DNA of 64,000 nt from Eubacteriaceae bacterium. GTDB taxonomy: Bacteria > Bacillota > Clostridia > Eubacteriales > Eubacteriaceae. Made by a program: the position numbers and the translations under genes. How positions within the stretch are numbered: position 1 is the first letter of the stretch; each line of letters opens with the position of its first letter. This document shows, piece after piece, positions 11,301 to 26,300 of this stretch. The notes beneath the pieces are model-generated. The model saw only the letters and a list, made by a program, of their open reading frames with translations, ran no database searches and was not told the DNA's origin. The DNA is taken from positions 36,902 through 100,901 of the forward strand of contig JAFRBB010000052.1 of NCBI GenBank assembly GCA_017405085.1, written 5' to 3'.

Positions 11301-14300
11301 CGTATTGGGTGGTGTTGAAGACCGGAGCAACCACACGGACATCGCAGGTTGCCGGCATGACGATGGCATTTTCAATGGGGACATCTTGACCATCCACTTT
11401 CACCGTCACGTTTTGTTTAGTCGGACGGCTGATGGTGATGACCACGTAGTCGCTGGGATAAGTCACAACTTTACCGTTATCGGTAACGGCTTTGACACGA
11501 ACCGCGTATTGCCCAACATCCAAACTCGGATCGGTTTCGGTTTTTCCGGCCGCGACAGGCAACCATTCACCTGGCGTTCCGTTTGTCAATTTGCTGTATT
11601 CCATCTGATCGGTCAAACCAGTGATCTGACCGTCCATGCTGGATTCGCCGCTCCAGTCTTTGCCGGCTACGCCAACGGGCGTTTCGGCTTTCACAGCAAC
11701 TTTATATGCCGCGGAGTTACCGGCGGGAATGCTTAACTGCGTACCGTCGTTCATGGTTGTGGTCGTGGCTCCTTCGCGGACATAAACGGTGTCGCCCGGT
11801 GTGATTGTAGTGTCTGCCGACACACGCAGGTTAGGATCTTTGAAGGTCGGATCCTTGCTGACCTCATAAACCACGCCATTTTGGCCGGTCGGCATCGTCA
11901 GCTTGCCGGTTTCGCCGTTATAGGCGATGCCGGAAGCCTGTAGTTCTTCTTCTGTCGGCGCTTCGGGCCCTTTGACGATATAGTAGGGCTTACGGATTTC
12001 TTCTCCAACGAAGGTTCCGGACTGGGCGCCGGTGAAATGGGCGACCACTGTGGCCTGCTTGACATTTTCGTTTTCGGTGGCCACACCCTCGATATTGTTT
12101 TCGAAGGTCAGGTAATAATCCTGCTCAGTAAAGGTATGAACCAGATCACTATCCTTAGATACGATCGTCACAGTATTGGAGGTCGGACTGCCGGTATAAT
12201 CCACCTGCGGATGATCCACGGTAACCGTCACGTTGCTGTTTGTAATGGTGTAAGGCTGAATGTCAAACTTCACAATGCTCGACAATTCGTAGTTTTCGCC
12301 GATACCCGTGACTTTAATCATACCGGTGTTTTTACCAACTTGCGAGTTGGCAAAGGCCGTTCCATTGTCCTCATAGGATAAGGTGTAATCTTTGCCTCTA
12401 ACCAAGGCTTGTCCGTTGTAGCTCACATTGACCAGCGGGATATGTTGTTTGCCGTTATAAATCTGCTTATCAGCATCAACAACCTGGTAAACCATCGGGC
12501 TGGAACCGGCCTGAGATTCGTCAAGCTTTTTCTTTTCGATGGTGAAGGTTTTGGTGATTTGATCACCGCCGGCAAAGCTGACTTGAACCGTCGCCGTATT
12601 ATTTCCGACTTTTGTATTGTTTGCGTAGGTAACCGAATAGTTATCTTCAGACAATGTTTCACGGTTGTTTTTGATCATGGCCGTAACCGTCGGTTTCGGC
12701 GTATTGGCTTTCCCGTTGTAAACCTGATTCGGAATATTGTCCACTTTAATGTCATTGTCTTCGATGGACAATGCCTTGATGTTGATCAGGATGTTTTCAC
12801 TGTATGTGGTTTGTGTGCTTTCTCCGCTTGCTGCGTTGGTGCGGATGGACGGATCATATTTGTGATAAGTCACCTTGATTTGCGCCGTATGCGTACCGGA
12901 GCTTAAGCCTGCTTTGGGACGGATCATAAACGTCGTGTTCGGCGATTGAGTAGTGACCACACGGTTTTTGGAATCGGTAATGATAAAGTCATTTTGTCCT
13001 TCACCGACGAGTTCGATGCTGTCGATATACGCGTAAGCATCGCCGGTATTGGTGATCTTAATCCGTTTGGCCGCCGGAAGATCGTCACCGAATTTCATCG
13101 TGGTGAATTTCGGATCCTCTACAGTACTGACCGTCAAGGTCGCGTTGGTCTTGGCGTCTTCTCCGGCTGTTTCGCTTTCGATTGTCGTAATGTTTGCGGT
13201 TACCGGTTGGCCGGCCAAAGCGTTATCCGAAGCTTTGACGCGCACACCGAAGGTGTACGTCGTCTTCGGCGTCAAGCCTTCAAAGACCGGCGTCGACTGC
13301 CAAATCCAAGTGTTGGTGCTGCTGTCTAAGCGGCCGTAATCCACTGACGGTGCCGTGATGGTCTTCAGCGTGACACTGTTCGATTTGACGTCAGCCGCTT
13401 CCACTACAAGGCCGGTGAGTTCGGGCGCGTCGTTGGTATCAATGATGTTGAAGTATTTCACAATGCCCGTTGCCGTTTGATAATTATCCTTACCATTAAC
13501 GGTTAAGGAGCTTGCCACCGTTTGTCCGGCTGTTCCGGTTGAGGCGATTCCCGTTGCATAGATGACGGTGTAATCACGGTCTTTTACAAGGGTCTGACCG
13601 TCAACAGTCACGACGGGATTCGGTTTAATCTCAGTGCCGTTTTGATACTGCTGGGCGCCGATATCAGCGACATCGACCGGGCGAATGGTTTTGGGCGCGA
13701 TGGTGAAGGTCTGAGTCTTATTGGCAACATTTTCACTGTTGTAATCCGCGAAGCTGCCAATGAAGTTGACGCTCACTTCAGCCGTTCCGGCGTTAAGATT
13801 ATTTTTATACACATAGGTAAAGTCTCTGCCGGCGGTGAGATCGCGATTGCCCGCTTTGACCGACGGGGTCGGCGTGAAGGCCTTGCCGCTGTAGACAACA
13901 TTCTGTTCAGCAGCGGTTAACGCGGTGACGCTGACATCGCTCTTGCTGACATCTTCCCAGGTCGGGCTGTTGGGATTATCCGGATCGACCTTATCTGTCG
14001 GATTGGGTTCAACCGTCAGGCTGACATCCGCTGTCGCTTTTTTACCGTCGTCATAGGTCGCGGTAATCGTCGCCGTATGGGTGCCGACGCCAAGTCCCGT
14101 ATTCGGTGTAACCTTAATTGACGAATCACTTGCGAGGCTATTGACATTAGCACTGCCACCGATGGAGATCTGACTTGCCGAGAGGCTGAAGTCGGTTGAA
14201 CTGACATCAATGGTCGCGTCAACAGCTTTGCCGCCGCTATTGGTTACCGTGACGGCTTGAGCAGCGGGTTGATTGTATTCAACCTTTACAGACGCGAAAG

Positions 14301-17300
14301 TAGGTGCCGTCACAGTCAATGCCGCGACAGCATCGTCGCCCTGTTCAATCGATCCGTCAGCTTTCGCGATGACCGCCAATGCCGGCTCACTGGCAAAGCT
14401 TGAATCTGTCGGCGCGACACGCACTTCATAGCTGCCGGCAGGCAAGCTGTCCGCGCCGGCGGTGAGCCATTCGGTGCTACCGACCGGACGGTATTGCATC
14501 GTCGTAGAATCAAAGCCGTCAAGTTTGCCGCTGTTTTCGATGTTCTCAGATTCATTTACTGCGGTCACATTCGGTTTCGCCGGTCTTGCGGGAACTGACG
14601 CCGTGGTGACAATTTTGCCGTCTTTGACCAGATAGAGGGTTTGTCCCGGTGTGACATTCGTCACGGCGTCTTTGCCGTTTTCGGTGACGGTATAGCCGTT
14701 CGGTGTGGTACCGGTGACGGTTTCGTCTACATAATCGTAATTGACCGCGATTTTGTCCGCGATTTCTTCATCGGTGCCGACCACCTTGAAGGTGACGCGG
14801 GCTTTTGCCGTGTAGGTGTTGGCGGTGTCATCACCGTTTTGATAGCTCACGGTGATATCGGCGTCATAGGTTCCGACACTCAAAGGATTATTCGGTTGAA
14901 TGGTCCAACCTTCGGCATTCTGTCCAAACGCGACGGTTTTATCATCCGGTTGACCAATGGTGAAATTGTCGGAAGCGGTAACCGCTGTAATCGCGGCATC
15001 GGTGCCGCCGATATTGGCAATGGTCATCGGCAAAGCAGCCGGTTGCGCGTAGGGATTGGCGTTATTGACCAAAATGGTGTCAAAGTTCACATCCGAAACG
15101 GTCAGCGCCGCCGGGATGCCTTCAACGGTCGGTGTCGTTCCGCCGTTGCCGTCGTCTTTCAAATTGAGGATCGTGACATTAACCGCGTCGCTGGCAAAGC
15201 TCGAGGATGTCGGTTTCACGCGGACTTCATAGACGCCGGGTTCGAGGTCTGTGACCGTGCTGCCTGTGACCGCAAGCCATGTGCCGCTGTTGAACGGGCG
15301 GTATTGCATCGTGCCGTTCACACCGGTGATGGTGCCGTCGTGGCCGTCGATTGTTGTGACATTCGTCGCATTCACACCGGAGATCGCCGGACGGGTCGGT
15401 ACGGTGATCTTCACACCGTCTAAATACAATGTTTCACCCGGTGTAATATCATCGCCGGCTTTGAGGGTTTGATTTCCGCTCTTATCGCGGCTGAGGGTCG
15501 CGCCGGCTGTAATGCTGTCAATCCGTTCGTTGTCGTAGTCGTAGGTCACGGCGCCTTTGATGGTGATATCCGCCGGATCGTCGGGATCGATGGGACTGTC
15601 GGGATCATCGGGATCTATATCCGCTTTCAATGTGCGGAATGTACGGCTGTCGCCGGCTTCGGATGCCGGAATCGTCGCTGACCCGTGATTGCGCAGCGCA
15701 AACACATAATCTGTATTCGGCGTCAGATCGTTAAAGGCAGGATCATTTTGCCAAATGTATTTGCCATCGCTGTTTTGAATCCCGTAATCCACACCTGCCA
15801 CGCTCTTGAGGGTGATGCTCGTTGCGGTTACGCTCTGGGCCTGAGGCGTTCCTTCGAAGCCCGTCGGCGCGTCGGCCGGCTGATGAGCCGGATCGTTTTC
15901 CGCGTAGATTTCAAACTCTTTAGTTACCGTGCCGGTATAGTTGCCCATCGCGGTGATGACGGCTTTCGCCTTGCTGTACGAGGTGGTCTTTTTCGCGTTG
16001 TTGGTGTAAGCGACGGTGTAGTCCTCGCCTTCAGTCAAGCGATGACCGTCAACGATAACGGATACCGCCGGAGTCAGCGGTGTGCTGTTGGCATCGAGAA
16101 GCTGGGCACTGATGTCGCTGACGTCTGTACCGGTGACGCTCTTCGGCTCGATGTTAAAACTCTGAACCGTATTGACCACGCCCTTGCTGTTGTAGGAAGC
16201 AAAGGTTCCGATGAATTTGACATAGACGCGGCCGGTTCCGACGTTGACGTTATTGTCATAATCGTAGACATAATCAACGCCTTCGGTCAATTTAGCGGCG
16301 CCCATGGTCACTTCCGGTTTCGGCGTAACAGCTTTGCCTGTGTAGGTCACGTGTTTTTCGATTGACGTGATGTCCGCAATGTTCACGGCCGAGGATACGC
16401 CCGAAGTCTTTTTCACTTCGAAGCGAACCTTTGCCGCAGCAGTCTTGCCGCCATAGGACACTGTGACGGTATCGACATAGCTTCCCGCGGGAAGTCCGGT
16501 AATGGGCGAAATCGTCCAGCCGGTTGTGTTGATGCTGTCAGCGTTAACTGTAGTATCAGTCTTGGCCGTCACGATGAACTTGCTGTTTCTGGAAACGGAC
16601 ACCGAGGGTTTCGCCGAAGTGCCGCCATGATTGGTAATCTGCAGCGCCTTGACTTCCGGTGTGTAACCGCTGCCTTCATTCACGTTGTCGAAGGTGACAT
16701 CCGAGACGGTCAGCGCCGCCGGAAGACCGTCGACAGTGCCGTCCGCGTTGGGAACCGTCACCATTGTCGAAAGACTGTAGAACGCGTCATCTGTCGCGGC
16801 GCAGCGTACCTCATAACTGCCGGGAGCAGCAGAGATAGAAGTGGTTCCCGCCGGAACAGTTGTCCAGTTTTTGTCGCCGATCGAGCGATATTGCATTTTA
16901 TCCGTCAATCCAGTGATGCTGCCGTTTTCGCCATTGTTTGCGGGCGCTTGAGCCTTGATGTTCGCCGGAGCCGCCGGTCTGGCCGGTACGGTCGCGGGCA
17001 CAACGCTCGTTCCCTTAACAAGATACAGGGTTTGTTCCGGCGTCACAGTGGTTTGACCAACCGTTAACTTGGTTGTCATTGTGCCGTCGGTGGTTGCTGT
17101 ATAGCCGTTTGTCAGGGTCTTGATGGTTTCTTTCCGATAGTCATAGGTAATAGACGGTGTTTCGTCAATCACCTGGGTGACATCGCTGTTTTTCTTCTTC
17201 ACCACGAAGCACACATCGGCTGTCGCTTTATGCGTGCCGTAGATGACTGTGATCGTATCGGTATAGGTTCCGGCCGGCAGGTCCGCGTTGGGTTGGATGT

Positions 17301-20300
17301 ACCAATCATCCTTGCTGGTTTGTCTTCCGCCTATCGTGCCGCCGTTGGTTCCGCTCAAGGTGAAGTGCGCATCCTGATCGAGAGCGACACTGACGCCTTC
17401 GGCTTGGGTATCACCATGGTTGGTGATCTCAACGGGTCTGAGTTCAGGCGTATAACCGCTGCCTTCGGTTTCTTCGGTGAAGGTGATATTCGACACGGTC
17501 AGCTGAGCTTCCGTTGCCGCTGTTTCGCTGCCGACGGTGACATAGACGCTGTCGCTGCGGAAGTGTCCAGCATCACCGGTAACCGCCTTCACCCGCACTT
17601 CATAGGTTCCCGCGGGGAGATTTTCGATTTTTCCGTCCTGGACGTCTGTCCAGTTATCTGAACCGGCCGCTCGATATTCCATGGCAGACGTTACGCCTTC
17701 AATGATGCCGTTGTCGCCGTCTTTGGCATTTTCTGCCGTTAATCCTGAGGGAGCGTTCGGACGACTCGGAACCGTCATCGGGACGGTATACGTCACTTTT
17801 TCTGTGGAGACCGCTGATTGATCGCCGGTATCGCCGGAGCTTCCGCTGTCATCGCCTTGCGCCTTCTCAACCTCAATAACCGCATAGAAGGTTTGACCCG
17901 GTTCAACATGAGTTGTATTCAATGTAATTTGTCCGAGTTTGGTGCCGTCTGTGGTCGGCATATATCCGTCGGTGATTGATTTTAATGTTTCCGTATCATA
18001 ATTGTAAGTCACGACCGGTTTAGCTACATTTACAGGCAATTTATCTTCCGGTGTAAGCTCTTCGGCTTTTTTCTTAACCGTGAAGGTCGCCGTTGCCGTC
18101 GCGCTGACATCATTGTCGCCGTTTACCGTGATGGTGTCGGTGTAGGTGCCCGGATTCAATTTGGTCTTCGGCTTAATGGTCCAGACGGCCTGTGATTCGC
18201 CGGCTTTAACCGTAGTTTTGGCCGTGCCGGTCAATTCAAAGTCACTGGTCGCCGATACGGACACTGACACGTTTTCAGCATCGGTTTCCCCGTGATTGGT
18301 CACGGTGATCGTTTGCTGTTCTTGATCGGTGTAGCCTTCTTCAACGGTCGTGAAGGTGATATTGCCGGTCGTCAGCAATGCCGCTGATTTTGTCATGTCT
18401 TTTTCAATGGTGATGACAGCGGTCTTACTGGTAAAAGCCGTGTTGGACGCAGCGTAGCGCAATTCGTAAGCGCCGGCTTCCAAATCGGGAATAGTCGTAC
18501 CAGACACATCAGTCCATGTGTTGCTGCCAACTTTGCGATACTGCATAGAGGAGTCAACCCCGTTGATCGATCCGATATATTTGCCCACGCCATTGAGCTT
18601 GGCTTTCGTCGTGCTAATGCCTTGCGGCGCGTCGGGACGTTCGGGAACGGTTACCGGATAGACAACATCGTCTTTAACCAGATAGAGCGTCTGTCCCGGA
18701 ACAACCTTGTCGCCTTTAAGTGTTAACTTGGTGTTCTTTGTGCCGTCGGTGGTGACCATGTAGCCATCGGTCACTTCATCAATGGTTTCATTGCGGAAGC
18801 TGTAGCTGATGGTCGGAATTTCCGTCAATGCCTTATAACCGACAGTGAAGACAACTTTCGCTTTGGTTGTATGTTCGCCATTGCTGCTGTCTTTATAGGT
18901 GACAACCACATCGGTGCTGTAAGTGCCGACATCAAGACCGGCTGCCGGTCTGATAGTCGCTGTGGCATCGGTGCCACCGGCTGCGATGCTCGTGGACGTC
19001 GGGGCCGTCACGTCGAAATGTTCGGTGTCTGTCGACACAACCGAGACAATGGTTGCCTGGCTGTCACCGTTATTTTTGATACTGATGGCCGCTGCCGCCG
19101 GCTGGGTGTAGCCTTCGGCCACTTCGGCAAAGGTCGGCGCGCTTACGCTTAAGTCCGCGGGAATGGTGTGATCTTGTTGGGTCACTTTAACAACCGCTGT
19201 TTTACTTGCGAAAGCCATACTTGTGGCGCTCAGACGCACTTCATACATACCGGCCGCAAGGTTAGTTAATTTGCCGTCCGTCATCATTGATGATGTAATG
19301 GGCAGCCAGTTGTCGCTGTCTTTCACGCGATACTGCATCGCTGTCGTCACACCGCTGATGGTCTGTTCTCCGCCGGTCACGCTCGGGGCCGCCGGACGTT
19401 CGGGCACCGTCAGCTTGGAGATGCTGTCTTTGGTCAAGTACAGGGTTTGTCCCGGAATGACCGTGGATTTGCCCGGCGTGAGCTTGGTGTTGAGTGTGCC
19501 GTCCGTCGAGACGATAAAGCCCGGCGTGACGCTATCTAAACGTTCGTTGAGATAATCGTAAGAGATCACACCTTTTTCCGGTTTTTCCGGTTCGATCACG
19601 CCTTTCACGGCGGTGCGGAAGATACGCGGTTCGCCTGGTTTGGACGCGATGGTGCTGTCCTGACCTTTCACGCGAAGAGCAAAGGTATAATCGGTATCCG
19701 CTTTCAAATTGTCAAACACCGGTGTTCCCTGCCATTGATAGACGCCGTCTTTCATGATGCCGTATTCGGCGTTGGACTGGGCTTTCAGGGTGATATTGCT
19801 TTCTGTGCGGCTGACCAATTCCGGAATATACGTCGGCGCTTCTTCAGTAACAGCATCCTTGGGAAGAATGTTGAAGGTATAATCAGCCGTCGTATCCGTA
19901 TAATTTCCGATACCGGTAATCTTGTAGGTACCGGTGCCACCGTTTTGTTCGTCACCGATATTGTTGCCGTAATCCACCGTATAATCGATACCCGCGGCCA
20001 GGGTCTTGCCGCCGTCACGGATGGTGATGTCGGGGGTGACCTGTTTGCCATCGTTATAAGCCTGGGCACCGATGGATTCAATGACGATGCCATTGTTTGC
20101 TTCCGTGATGGATTTCGGCGTGATGGCAAAGGTTCGGATTTGATCCGCGTGATTGGCATAGTTGCCAATGAAATGCACGGTCACCGATCCGGTTCCCACA
20201 TTGGTGTTTTCGCCGTAGATGTAGACATAATCCTTGCCCATGGCCAGAGCGTCACTGCCGTAGGTCACCCGCGGTGCCGGCTTGAAGGCTGTGCCGGTGT

Positions 20301-23300
20301 AAACCACGGATTGTTCAGAATCCTTGAGATCTGCCACCGTGATGGCGTTGGTTGTGTCATTTGCCGTCACGTTGAAGCTGACCACTGCCGTCGCTGTCTT
20401 ATTCGCAGCCGTATCATCGTTTGTGGAGACGTCCGCGTTGTCTTGATAGGTCACGGTGATGGTTTCGGTGTAGTTACCGACCTCAAGATTCAACTTCGGT
20501 TGAATCTGATAGGTGGTGTCGCTGCCGTCAATATAGGCTGTGGCGCCCTTGACAACCACTTCGCTGCCGCTTGCGGGCTGACCTGTGATGGTAAACGCTG
20601 AAACTTCATCGGATTTATTTGACGCAACACTGATAATCTTAGCGTCTTTGGTTCCCTTATTGACCACGGTAATGGCTTTGGCCGGCGGCACAGTTCCACC
20701 GAACACAATGCTGTCGAAGGTCGGCATGGTCACATAGAGATTTGACGCGATATCTTCTTGAATGTCATTGTTGTCATCCAGTTTAAGGATGGTGAAGGCT
20801 TCAGGTTCGCTGGCAAAGCTTGACGCGCTCGCTTTTTGGCGCACTTCGTACACGCCGGGGGCGAGGGTGATGCTTGTGTTGTTGCCAACTTCGGTCCAAT
20901 TCGTTTCGCCGGATTTGCGGTATTGCATGACGGCGCTGACGCCGGAGAGACCGCCGCCGTTGCCATTCTTGTCGGCGTTGACAGCCTGTACATCAGCTGA
21001 GAGACTCGGACGATCCGGTACCACTGTCGCGTATTTCTTGCTGTCTTTGTTTATGTAGAGAGTCTGGCCCGGAATGACTTTGGTCGTACCGATAGTCAAA
21101 TTGTCATTACCGTCATTGACCGTAAAGCCTGCGGTCACGCTCTGCACGGTTTCATTTTGATAGTTGTAGACAATTTCCGGAATCAGATCGACATTCGCGT
21201 CCGTCACCACAAAGCTGACATCCGCGGTTGCTGTCTTGTCATCATCATAGGTTACGGTAATTGTCGCTGTATGCGTGCCGACGGCCAGGCCAGTGTTGGG
21301 CGCAATGGCGAACTTCGTATTCGTTACGCCATCGGGATGATCTGCAGTTACGCCACCCACGGCTTTATTGTCATCCGATACAGTATCCGGCGTGATGGTG
21401 AAATCAGAGTCACTTACTTCCACAGATTTAATTTCCGCGTCAACGGTACCGTGATTGGTGATACTGATGGGTTGAGCCGCGATTGTTCCATAGCCATATT
21501 GCGCTGTCAAAATGGTCGGCGCCGTCACTTTGAGATTTGCCGGAATATCTTTTGTGATTTCGCCATCCGCCGTCGCGAGAACGGTGAATGTCATCGGCAG
21601 ACTTTCAAAGCTCGTATCTGTCGCTTTTTGCTTGACATCATAGACGCCGGCACTGACGGTGAGTTCACTGTTGTTGCCCACGTCAATCCAGCCGTCACTC
21701 GACGAGCTGTTCTTATAGGCCATGGATTTATCCAGACCGGTGAGGCGTCCGCCCACACCGTAACGATTGGCGTCAACCGTCGCCACGCTGCTTGAGAGAA
21801 CAGGTCGTTTTGGAACGGTGATATTGACGCTCGTTTCACCTTTGGTGAGCAACAATGTTTCGCCGGGATAGACGGTGTCGCCTTTATGAAGTTCGGCATT
21901 GCCACGTTTTAAGGTATAGCCTTCGGCGATGGATTTCACCTGTTCTTTCACATAGTCATAAGCCACCGACGGTGTCACGACAGTGACGTCATCGCGCACC
22001 ACATTAAACACAACGGTGGTTTCGGCCGTTCCGATTGCAGAACTATCGGCCGCGCTGTGATATGTGACCTTGATGGTCGCGCTGTAGCTGCCGGCGTTCA
22101 AACCAGAATTGGGTGCAATGGTCCAGTTGGTATTTGTGCTCGGTGAAACCACAGAGCCCACAGCACCATTATCGCCCGCCATGGTGGCCGCTGAGATATT
22201 CTTATCGTTTGCTTCGGTCGGAGCTGTACGAGTGAGCCAGCTTACTTCTTGGCCGTTTGCGTCAACCGTGCTGATGCTGTCAATCACCGCGGCACCACCC
22301 TGATTGCTCACAGTGATGGCCTTGGCCGTTACAGCACTGTATCCTTCGGTCACTTTGTCGAAAGTCGGCGCGGTCACGGAGATAATCGGCGAGGTGACGG
22401 TGATCGTTCCGTTGCTTGCGATGACAAATTTGCCGATTTCACTGGCGAACGATTCATCCGTCGCCTTTTGCTGCACTTCGTAAACACCGGGATCCAGACT
22501 GCTGACCGTCGTTTTATTACCCACAGGAGTCCAAGTACTTTCACCCTGAGCGCGATACTGCATATCGCTGTTGAGCCCGGTGAGAGAGCCATCGCTGCCG
22601 CGTTCCGTCGTGCTATTGGCGCGGACATCGCTTAACGTCGGCCGTTCGGGTACTTTGGTTTCCAAAACGGTGTCGGGATCGCCGCCTTCACCCTGTTTGT
22701 ATAGGTAGAGGATTTGACCCGGTGTAACGGTTGCGCCTACTTGCAATTCACCGGTATTGGTGACATTGCCACTTCCATCCTTGGTGCTGCCGGTGTAAAC
22801 CTTGTAGGCGGAATCGATGGATTCGATGGTTTCCGCTTTGTAATCGTAACTGATGAGGTTGACGGTGGGATCATCGGAATCCACGCCGACACCGACCGTT
22901 ACATTGGCGGGTGAGCCGGAGAAGCTTGACTGCGTGTATTTCTTGCGCACCGCGTATTTGCCCGCTTTGAGGCCGGTCACGGTGTCCACGGCACCGACAT
23001 CCGTCCAACCGGCAAAGCTGTCATCCGCGTTGACAAGGCTGTATTCCATCGTGGAATCCACCCCGGTAATCTTACCGTTGGCTTTCGTCGCGGATGTCGC
23101 GTTGACCGCGGCGATGCTAGTCGGCGCGGAAGGTCTATTATCCACGATAATCGTCCGTGCTTGAGCGCCTTCCTTACCAAATTGCAATTCTTCACCCGGT
23201 GTCACACTATAGCCGACTTTAATTTCTTCGCCGTTGGCGCGTCTTAAGAAATAGCCGTCGGTAATGGCCGCCAAGGTTTCGCTTTGATAGCTAAAGCTGT

Positions 23301-26300
23301 ATGTCGGGTTGTCATCGTCTGTCGATGATTGTTTGGCTGTGGTGTAGATTTGTGCCGTCGGGCCGGCTTCCGAGTCATAATTGGTGCCGGTTCCCAGTTT
23401 CTTGAGCGCGAAGGTATAGCTCGTTTTGGGCGTCAAGCCGCTAAAGGTGCCGCTTCTTTGCCATTTGAAGGAGCCGTCGCTCTGCTGAATCCCGTAATGA
23501 TAATCACTTTCCGTAAAGCCGGTCGGTACGGTCACAATAATGGTATCTTCTGTCGCGGATACTTTCACCGGCGGTTTTTGCGGTTTGGCTTCCTTGCCTT
23601 CTTCGGGATCAGTGGCACCACGAACGGTGAATCCCGCGTCGCTGGCAAGCGTGCTATCTGTGGCCTTCACGCGAATGGAGAAGGTATAGAGGGTGTCGGA
23701 TGTCAACCCGGTGAATGTATCGTCATCCTGCCAGAGATAATCCGCGCCAACCAAGCGACCGTATTGATAGGTGGTTCCCGAAGGATCTTGCTCGGTGTTG
23801 GTCAGATTGAGCTTAATACTGTTTGTCGTCGTTTGGTAAATTTCCGGTTTGGCCTTGGGTTTCGCCGCTTTGGTCTTCCCGGAGGCATCGACAATCTTGA
23901 AGGTCTTGGTGACCGTTTGATCGGTGCCGTAATTGCCGAGACCTTTCACAATGGCTTTCGCGCCATCCGTCACTCCAGTATTATCTTCATATGTCACGGA
24001 ATAATCCGAGTCTTGTGTCAAGGCTCTGCCGTCCACTTCCACGATGACCGAGGGTTGCACGGCTTTGCCGGTATAGACCTGATCTTCGATGGCGTGAATG
24101 TCATTATCCGTAAGTTGTTTGGGTCCGATATTGAAGGTTTTGACAATTTGACCTTTGTCATCACCATAGGCCTTAAAGGCATTGCTCAAGGTGATGGTTG
24201 CCGTCGCTGTTCCGATGTTGACATTGTCGCGATAGCTGACGCTGTAATCAGCTGTGGTGAGGGCTGTATTGCCGATTTTCACGCCCGTGACAGGGGTCAG
24301 AGCAGAACCGGTGTAGGTCTGCGTCAAATCCGCTGGCAACACGGTAATCTGTGCCGTCACAGCGGGTCCGACGATGAAGTCAACCGTCGCCGTGGCGGTT
24401 TTGGCTTCACCGCTTGTGACAGACTGACCTTCTTCGTTTGTCGTGACTTCATAATAGGTCACGGTTACGGTGCCGGTGCGAACACCCACTGTGGTGTTAT
24501 CCGTCGGCAAGACGCTAAATTCCGTATTTTGTCCGTCGCCTACAATATCAATCGCTTTCTTCACATTACCGGAGAACGCTTCGGTCACTGCGTCTGTGCC
24601 GTCTTCCGGCATGTAGCGTTGATAGAGCACGAAGTTACCAGTCACGGTCATATTGGTCACGCGGATTGTGCCCGTACCGTGATTTTTCAGTGTGAGTCTG
24701 GCGTTTTCCGTAGGCAGAGCTTCGCCCGCTTTAATGCTGTCGGGATTAAAGGCCGCTGCTTTCACGGTCATGACAGAGGGATTGTTGCCATCGGCGTTTT
24801 TCACGACCACTTCCGTGATTTCACTCGCGAAGGCGGAATCTGTCGCTTTGAGGCGCACTTCATAGACACCGGCGGCAAGATCATCAACTTCCGTTTCGGT
24901 GATCGGCAGCCAATCTTTATTTGTATTGTCTTTCTTGCGATAAACCATATTACTGTTGACGCCGGTCATCTTGGCGCTGCCGCCGACAATGCCCGAAGGC
25001 GCGTCGGGACGACGATCCACAGTGATGGCCGTGGCTTCGGTTGCGGTTGAGCCCGTCGGCACAAAATAGATGGTGCTTCCTGGGATAATCGGTGTGGCTG
25101 TGGCATTGCCTGTGCTACTCGGTGTGATTTGTTGTGTACACTGCGCGTCGCTGTATGCGGTACCGCCGCTGACAGTGGCCAAAGTTTCCGCCGCATAATC
25201 ATAGGTGATGGTCGGGTTGACGATTTCGGGCATGGTGCCAAGGATGTTAAAGTATCCGGTGGCTGTGCCTTCATAGTTGCCCTTCCCAACAATAGTGACG
25301 GAAGCTTGAGTATTTGATGTTGTCCCAACGGTGGGATTGATGTTGTCTTTGTATTCCTTGATGGTATAGTCTTTGCCTTCGGTCAAGGAGTAACCATTAT
25401 AGGTCACATTGATTTCCGGCTCGATGGCTTTACCTGTACATGTCTGGTTGGGTATACGTTCAATATTTCCATCATTTAACGTAGCTTTGTTGATGATAAA
25501 GGTCACACTTTGTGATGGTGTGTTGGCATAGATGCCTTTGAAGGCGATGAGAACCGTTGCCGTACCGGCATCGGTATTATTCTGATATTGATAGTCAAAA
25601 TCGGAACCTTCATAGACTTTATAACCATTAACGGTTACTCCGGGTTTCGGTGTAATAGCAGAACCGTTGTAAGTATTATCGCTGACAGATTCAACAATGA
25701 CAGAATTGGTCACATTCGCCGCGAGCACTGCCATTCTCACGTTGAGGGTGGCGGTTTTCACCGTTGCCGTGTCACCTTCGGGGTGATAGGTCACGGTAAT
25801 AACAGCTGTGTGCGTGCCGACGGCAAGGCCGGTTTTGGGTGTGACGATGAATGTCGTATTATCCGTGCTGTTTTTATCGACGTTGCCGGTGGTCGTGTTG
25901 ACAGCGAAGTTATTGCTATCCGAAACGACATTGGTAATCACCGCTTTGGTATTGCCGATATTTGTCAGAGTGATGGCACGGCCGTCTACAGACTGATAGC
26001 CGTAAGTCACATCACCAAAGGTAAGCGCATCGGCAGTCAACGTGCAGGTTGCCGATGTTTTGTCTTCCTTGTCGCTGTCGCGACCGATGGTCACGGTAAT
26101 GGGTTCGCCGGCAAACGTTGTGGATGTCGCCGCCGTGCGCAGCACATAGTCGCCGTCCGCGAGGTCGGTGATTTCGGTCACGCCGGAGGTAATGGGGGTA
26201 TAGTCGGTGTCACCGGCTTTACGCCATTCCAGTTTGCCGTTCACACCGGTGATTTTGCCGTTGTTGTCGGTGCCGATGGCATTGATGGTTTCAACACCTT

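Noticed and set aside
23329..25050. Long plus-strand open frames opposite the giant gene, up to 573 codons
   Set aside because: They are antisense shadows of the giant frame, lack ribosome sites and recognisable domains, and many such frames occur across the whole 40 kb.
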